From positions 15,095-62,128 of the forward strand of contig JAUNDD010000010.1 of the NCBI GenBank assembly GCA_030526245.1: a stretch of DNA of 47,034 bases. The letters are read 5' to 3'. Below the pieces are notes generated by a model. It was given only the letters and a program-made list of their open reading frames with translations. It searched no databases and was not told the DNA's origin. The stretch is from Lachnospiraceae bacterium. Its GTDB lineage: Bacteria > Bacillota > Clostridia > Lachnospirales > Lachnospiraceae. Positions 42,774 through 47,034 of this stretch are shown here, piece after piece. The position numbers and the translations under genes were made by a program. Numbering within the stretch: position 1 is the first letter of the stretch; every line of letters starts with the position of its first letter.

Positions 42774-45374
42774 TCATGCCGTCTGCACGGTCTGCCTCAC
42801 CACCGCCTTCAGCTGTCCATCCTCCACATCCATGACCAGGGTGCTTCCCTCATGGACCTCACCGCGCAGGATCGTGCGGGCGGCCAGGGTCTCCACGTTC
42901 TTCTGCAGGAAGCGCTTCAGCGGTCTGGCTCCGTAGATCGGATCGTAGCCACCGTCGATGAGCCAGTCCTTCGCAGCCCCGGTCAGTTCCAGACAGATGT
43001 GCTGGTCGCTCAGCCGGCGATTCAGGTCCTTCATCAGCAGATCCACGATGTGACCGATGTTCTCCTTGGTCAGCGGCTTGAACAGAATGGTCTCATCCAG
43101 GCGGTTTAAGAATTCCGGCCGGAAGTGCGCCTTCAGCTCCTGCATGACCATCGATCTGGCCTGGTCGGAGATCTCGCCGTCCTCGTCGATGCCCTCCAGC
43201 AGGTAGGAGGAACCGATGTTGCTGGTCATGATCAAAATCGTATTCTTAAAGTCCACTGTGCGGCCCTGGCTGTCCGTGATCCGGCCATCGTCCAGCACCT
43301 GCAGCAGGATGTTGAACACATCCGGATGTGCCTTTTCGATCTCATCAAAGAGCACCACGCTGTAGGGCTTGCGGCGTACCGCTTCCGTCAGCTGACCGCC
43401 CTCCTCGTAGCCTACATATCCGGGAGGCGCTCCGATCAGGCGGGATACGGAGAACTTCTCCATATATTCGCTCATGTCGATGCGCACAATGTTCTGTTCG
43501 TCGTCAAACAGATTCTCCGCCAGTGCCTTGGCCAGCTCGGTCTTACCTACACCGGTGGGTCCTAAAAACAGGAAGGAACCGATGGGCTTGGAGGGATCCT
43601 TGATACCGGCCCGGGACCGGAGGATCGCATCCGTCACCAGCTGAACGGCTTCATCCTGGCCCACCACCCGGCTGTGCAGCTGCTCATCCAGTGCCAGGAT
43701 CTTCTCCCGCTCGCCCTGGGTCAGCTTGGCCACCGGAATGCCGGTCCACCGGGAAATGATCCGCTCGATCTCCTCCTCGCTGACACTCTCGTGTACCAGC
43801 GTCAGATCCTTCCTGCGGATATTCTCCTCCTCAATGGCCAGCTGCTGCTGCAGTCTGGGCAGTTCGCCGTACTGCAGCTGCGCCGCCGTGTTCAGATCAT
43901 ACTTCTGCTTGGCCTTCTCGATCTGCTTCTGGATCTCCTCGATCTTCTCTCGCAGCACCGACAGGTTTTCCACCGCATGCTTTTCGTTATCCCACTGGGC
44001 CTTCTGACCATTGAAGGTATCCCGCAGCTCAGCCAGGTCTCTCTGCAGATTTTCCAGGCGTTCATGGCTGGCAAGATCCGTTTCCTTCTTCAGGGCTGCC
44101 TCCTCGATCTCCATCTGCATGATCCGCCGGCGCAGCTCATCCAGCTCAGTGGGCATGGAATCCAGCTCCGTCTTGATCAGCGCACAGGCTTCATCCACCA
44201 GGTCGATGGCCTTATCCGGCAGGAAACGATCGGAGATATACCGGTGGGATAAGGTGGCCGCTGCCACCAGGGCACCGTCCGTGATCTTGACGCCGTGGTA
44301 CACCTCGTAGCGCTCCTTCAGACCTCGCAGGATCGAGATCGTATCCTCCACCGTGGGCTCATCCACGGTGACCGGCTGGAAACGCCGCTCCAGCGCCTTA
44401 TCCTTTTCTATATACTGGCGGTATTCGTCCAGGGTCGTGGCACCAATGCAGTGCAGTTCACCTCGGGCCAGCATGGGCTTGAGCATGTTGCCGGCGTCCA
44501 TGGCCCCGTCCGTTTTACCGGCTCCCACGATCAGGTGCAGCTCATCGATAAACAGGATGATCTCGCCGTCGCTCTTTTTCACTTCCTCCAGCACAGCCTT
44601 CAGACGTTCCTCAAACTCGCCCCGGTACTTGGCACCGGCCACCAGAGCGCCCATGTCCAGTGAAAAGATCTTTTTGTTCTTCAGTCCCTCCGGCACATCT
44701 CCCCGCACGATTCGCTGGGCCAGACCTTCCACCACGGCGGTCTTACCAACGCCCGGTTCGCCGATCAGCACCGGATTGTTCTTGGACTTGCGGGACAGTA
44801 TGCGGATGGCATTGCGGATCTCGTTATCCCGGCCGATGATGGGGTCCATCTTCTGCTCACGGGCCTTCTCCACCAGATCCTCTCCGTATTTGTTGAGTGT
44901 GTCGTAGGTCGCCTCCGGATTATCGCTGGTCACCCTCTGGTTTCCCCGCACCGTGGACAGTGCCTGCAGGAAGCGCTCCCGGGTGATGCCGTACTCGGCA
45001 AAGAACTTCTTCACCGAAGGGCTCGGATTTCCCAACAGGGCCAGGAACAGATGCTCCACGGACACGTACTCATCGCCCATGCGCTTCGCTTCGTCCTCTG
45101 CACTGACCAGGGCCTTGTTCAGGTACTGGCCCACAAAGGGGCTGCCGCCCTGTACCTTGGGCCGGGCATTCAAAAGCTGTTCCAGCCGATCCTCGAAATG
45201 CTCCTTCTGGATCTGCATCTTTTCCACCATCTTTAAGATCAGGCTGTCTCCCTGCTTTAACAGAGCCCACAAAAGATGCTCCTGCTCGATTTCCTGGTTA
45301 CCGTATTCGTATGCGATCTTCTCCAGGCTGTTGATCGCCTCGATCGATTTCTGCGTAAATTTCTGAATGTTCAT
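42774..45374 (-). CDS. clpB: ATP-dependent disaggregase ClpB
   Basis: Hexameric AAA+ chaperone of 866 residues that threads aggregated proteins and works with DnaK. It has the N-terminal Clp repeat domain (1-145), NBD1 with Walker A GEPGVGKT and Walker B ILFIDELH, and the long coiled-coil M domain (about 410-525, [22 protein letters not shown]-like). NBD2 follows with [31 protein letters not shown], sensor [10 protein letters not shown] and the C-terminal [10 protein letters not shown]. The M domain and the lack of an IGF/L ClpP loop distinguish it from ClpA/ClpC. GGGGAGG lies 8 nt before the ATG. A CIRCE element in its promoter indicates heat-shock control by HrcA. Confidence 0.97.
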   Translation of the reverse strand: MNIQKFTQKSIEAINSLEKIAYEYGNQEIEQEHLLWALLKQGDSLILKMVEKMQIQKEHFEDRLEQLLNARPKVQGGSPFVGQYLNKALVSAEDEAKRMGDEYVSVEHLFLALLGNPSPSVKKFFAEYGITRERFLQALSTVRGNQRVTSDNPEATYDTLNKYGEDLVEKAREQKMDPIIGRDNEIRNAIRILSRKSKNNPVLIGEPGVGKTAVVEGLAQRIVRGDVPEGLKNKKIFSLDMGALVAGAKYRGEFEERLKAVLEEVKKSDGEIILFIDELHLIVGAGKTDGAMDAGNMLKPMLARGELHCIGATTLDEYRQYIEKDKALERRFQPVTVDEPTVEDTISILRGLKERYEVYHGVKITDGALVAAATLSHRYISDRFLPDKAIDLVDEACALIKTELDSMPTELDELRRRIMQMEIEEAALKKETDLASHERLENLQRDLAELRDTFNGQKAQWDNEKHAVENLSVLREKIEEIQKQIEKAKQKYDLNTAAQLQYGELPRLQQQLAIEEENIRRKDLTLVHESVSEEEIERIISRWTGIPVAKLTQGEREKILALDEQLHSRVVGQDEAVQLVTDAILRSRAGIKDPSKPIGSFLFLGPTGVGKTELAKALAENLFDDEQNIVRIDMSEYMEKFSVSRLIGAPPGYVGYEEGGQLTEAVRRKPYSVVLFDEIEKAHPDVFNILLQVLDDGRITDSQGRTVDFKNTILIMTSNIGSSYLLEGIDEDGEISDQARSMVMQELKAHFRPEFLNRLDETILFKPLTKENIGHIVDLLMKDLNRRLSDQHICLELTGAAKDWLIDGGYDPIYGARPLKRFLQKNVETLAARTILRGEVHEGSTLVMDVEDGQLKAVVRQTVQTA

Positions 45375-45423
45375 ATTCCAGACCTCCCCTCATAGGGTTT
45401 TGAACTCTATTTGTTCTATCCGG

Positions 45424-45466
45424 AATATAACACCTGTTGTTAGCACTGTCAAGCGCTGAGTGCTAA
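45424..45466 (-). promoter_or_regulatory. clpB promoter overlapped by a CIRCE operator
   Basis: Minus-strand TTGACA (45452-45447) and TATATT (45429-45424), 17-nt spacing. The CIRCE inverted repeat TTAGCACTC-N9-CAGTGCTAA (45466-45440) covers the -35 box and differs from the consensus TTAGCACTC-N9-GAGTGCTAA at one base. HrcA binds CIRCE, so repression at normal temperature is expected. Confidence 0.93.
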
Positions 45467-45524
45467 TAAATTTTATAGTCCCAGGGACTATTAATTTTTT
45501 ATTAATTTGTAGCGTGTGCAGTGT

Positions 45525-45802
45525 GCAGCACCCTTTTTCGTCCCCAGTCGAGAGATGTTTTTACAAAAGAGCACGATGAGAAGTCTGTCGGCAAACACGG
45601 TGCTCCGCTCTCACTTCGCTTCGGTTTCATTAGCCCGGTCTCTGTCGCGAATAGAAGAGTTTGCTCCGACGACCGGGCTGAAACTCGCGAAGCTCGGCTA
45701 CGCCACCTATCGATTTGCCTTCCCAGATCTTCTCATCGTTGCTCATCCGTTACCTTAGTGCCCCGACTGCCGCCACGCCCGGTGCCCGAAAAAGGTTGCA
45801 GC
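45525..45802. repeat. Large imperfect fold-back element beside the CRISPR array
   Basis: A 278-nt imperfect palindrome filling most of the clpB-CRISPR gap. Outer arms are GCAGCACCCTTTTTCG and the complement of CGAAAAAGGTTGCAGC (14 of 16 match). Then AGTCG/CGACT, CGATGAGAAG with CTTCTCATCG, GGCAAA/TTTGCC, TTCGC/GCGAA, and AGCCCGGTC/GACCGGGCT (45632-45640 with 45671-45679) close on a loop of about 30 nt. No credible gene lies in it. It could be a degenerate fold-back transposable element or a structured RNA. Confidence 0.65.
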
Positions 45803-45865
45803 GCCATGTTTCATCTGCCAGTCGAACCCACATGATTACGAAGTATGTTTCTCAGACATAGCTAA

Positions 45866-45886
45866 AGCCAGGCCCTAAGCCTGGCT
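45866..45886 (-). terminator. Hairpin at the trailer end of the CRISPR array
   Basis: AGCCAGGC / GCCTGGCT, an 8-bp stem with a 5-nt loop, followed on the minus strand by TTTAGCT. One arm occupies the first six bases of the last, degenerate repeat. Its place and direction suit a terminator for the array transcript, but the T tract is weak. Confidence 0.5.
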
Positions 45887-47034
45887 AATCCCCATAGAAT
45901 TACACTGTTCTCAAACACTTTTTGCAGTTAAGTAATATTCACGCCCGCTTGAGATCCCCATAAATTACACTGTTCTCAAACTTTCGAGGCCGTTATACTT
46001 ACTCGATCGCTGCTTGAAATCCCCATAAAATTACACTGTTCTCAAACATTGAAACATTCATGAAGCAGTTTGCAGAGGCTTGAGATCCCCATAAAATTAC
46101 ACTGTTCTCAAACGGGAGCGTGACTCTGATCGTGTGTCTTTTTGCTTGAGATCCCCATAAAATTACACTGTTCTCAAACGCCGAACTCGAGAACAAACTC
46201 GCCAACATCGCTTGAGATCCCCATAAAATTACACTGTTCTCAAACTTCTGCGGCGTTTCAATCGTGACGATCTCGCTTGAGATCCCCATAAAATTACACT
46301 GTTCTCAAACCGCCAGCAGCTTGCCGTCAAATATAAGCATGCTTGAGATCCCCATAAAATTACACTGTTCTCAAACAAGAGATCAGAAACTATGACGCAG
46401 GAAACTGCTTGAGATCCCCATAAAATTACACTGTTCTCAAACGAGCGCATACTGCTGAAAGCACAGGAAAAGCTTGAGATCCCCATAAAATTACACTGTT
46501 CTCAAACAAAGAGTTGATATCTAAAGGTCTTTTAAAAGCTTGAGATCCCCATAAAATTACACTGTTCTCAAACCCGGTCTGTATTGTGGCCATGCCTTCT
46601 GTGGCTTGAGATCCCCATAAAATTACACTGTTCTCAAACCACCTCATAGATCTGATTGGAGTTGATAATGCTTGAGATCCCCATAAAATTACACTGTTCT
46701 CAAACACCGGAAAAGTAACCGGCACCGGCTGGCCAGCTTGAGATCCCCATAAAATTACACTGTTCTCAAACCTAAACAGGTTTCTCATGCTCGCACGATT
46801 AGCTTGAGATCCCCATAAAATTACACTGTTCTCAAACTGCAACCCTGATAGCAATTCCCATGAGCAGCTTGAGATCCCCATAAAATTACACTGTTCTCAA
46901 ACAAAGGCCCGACTCTGCGGAGTTCGCAATATGCTTGAGATCCCCATAAAATTACACTGTTCTCAAACACAGAATACATCTTGCAGTTCCAAAGGGAAGC
47001 TTGAGATCCCCATAAAATTACACTGTTCTCAAAC
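45881..47034 (-). CRISPR. CRISPR array, 18 repeats and 17 spacers, type II-like; leader beyond right edge
   Basis: Repeats are 36 nt. In the crRNA sense (minus strand) they begin GTTTGAGAACAGTG and end GGGATCTCAAGC; the terminal GTTTGAGA and TCTCAAGC pair partly, as type II repeats do. Spacers are 30 nt (four are 29), a 66-nt period also typical of type II. Repeat starts are 45881, 45947, 46012, 46078, 46144, 46210, 46275, 46341, 46407, 46472, 46538, 46604, 46670, 46736, 46802, 46867, 46933 and 46999. The first three from the left are imperfect: seven altered end bases plus one internal change, one deleted A (35 nt), and one G-to-A. Degeneracy at the left marks the old trailer end, so new spacers and cas genes should lie to the right. 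No cas gene or tracrRNA is inside the window. All spacers differ and none was seen to match other window sequence. Confidence 0.96.

Noticed and set aside
45999-46881. Three minus-strand open frames with repeating FENSVILWGSQA peptides
   Set aside because: They are translations of the CRISPR repeats, whose 66-nt period keeps the frame open.
45881-47034. Type V or type I assignment of the array
   Set aside because: 36-nt repeats with partly paired ends and a regular 30-nt spacer fit type II better than type V (shorter conserved stem near the 3' end) or type I (28-32-nt repeats with 32-36-nt spacers); without cas genes this remains a judgement.
1-47034. Prophage, insertion sequence with transposase, tRNA or rRNA genes
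   Set aside because: None was found: no integrase, transposase, structural phage gene or tRNA cloverleaf was recognised on either strand.

Overview
The window reads as chromosomal DNA of a GC-rich, Gram-positive gut-type Clostridia bacterium, most likely of the Lachnospiraceae. The grounds are strong AGGAGG-type ribosome binding sites, a CIRCE-controlled clpB, a greA-lysS pair with an over-long LysRS, an EFR1-type ferredoxin, a small DUF6145-like protein, and large secreted Ig-like/beta-helix proteins. This placement is inference; there is no rRNA marker here. Every gene except metA and purC lies on the minus strand, so transcription mostly runs from high to low coordinates.

Layout. 1-7844: surface and membrane genes (MATE exporter cut by the window edge, EFR1 flavodoxin-ferredoxin, a DUF6056-like membrane protein, and a 1466-residue CDP-glycerol-type glycerophosphotransferase fused to HAD and degenerate transferase modules). 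8051-11721: a heterodimeric ABC exporter. 11918-14474: greA-lysS. 14709-19889: a five-gene NikA/DppA-type ABC importer operon with its own promoter. 20052-22511: dusB followed by a tandem-duplicated SAM methyltransferase. 22638-25537: DUF6145-like gene, then nfeD, an SPFH protein and birA. 25921-28018: metA (acetyl-CoA type by its Glu111) and purC on the plus strand. 28267-31027: an AT-rich MntA-HepT (MNT-HEPN) toxin-antitoxin pair joined by 4-nt overlaps to an MMPL transporter. 30997-35277: a membrane Ser/Thr kinase with a secreted Ig-like partner. 35662-37428: argS. 37702-42315: a 1537-residue secreted modular protein. 42774-45374: clpB. 45881-47034: the trailer end of a CRISPR array (18 repeats, 17 spacers) whose 36-nt repeat and 30-nt spacers fit type II. 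The leader and any cas genes would lie beyond the right edge.

Intergenic DNA is unusually structured. It holds tandem hairpins and short repeats that recur at two or three loci each, and two large imperfect fold-back elements (28046-28227 and 45525-45802), the second beside the CRISPR array. The least conventional protein systems are the GPT-HAD-pseudoGPT fusion, the duplicated methyltransferase beside a metal/peptide importer, and the MntA-HepT-MMPL operon. No complete, clearly new multi-gene defence or biosynthetic system could be demonstrated from the sequence alone.
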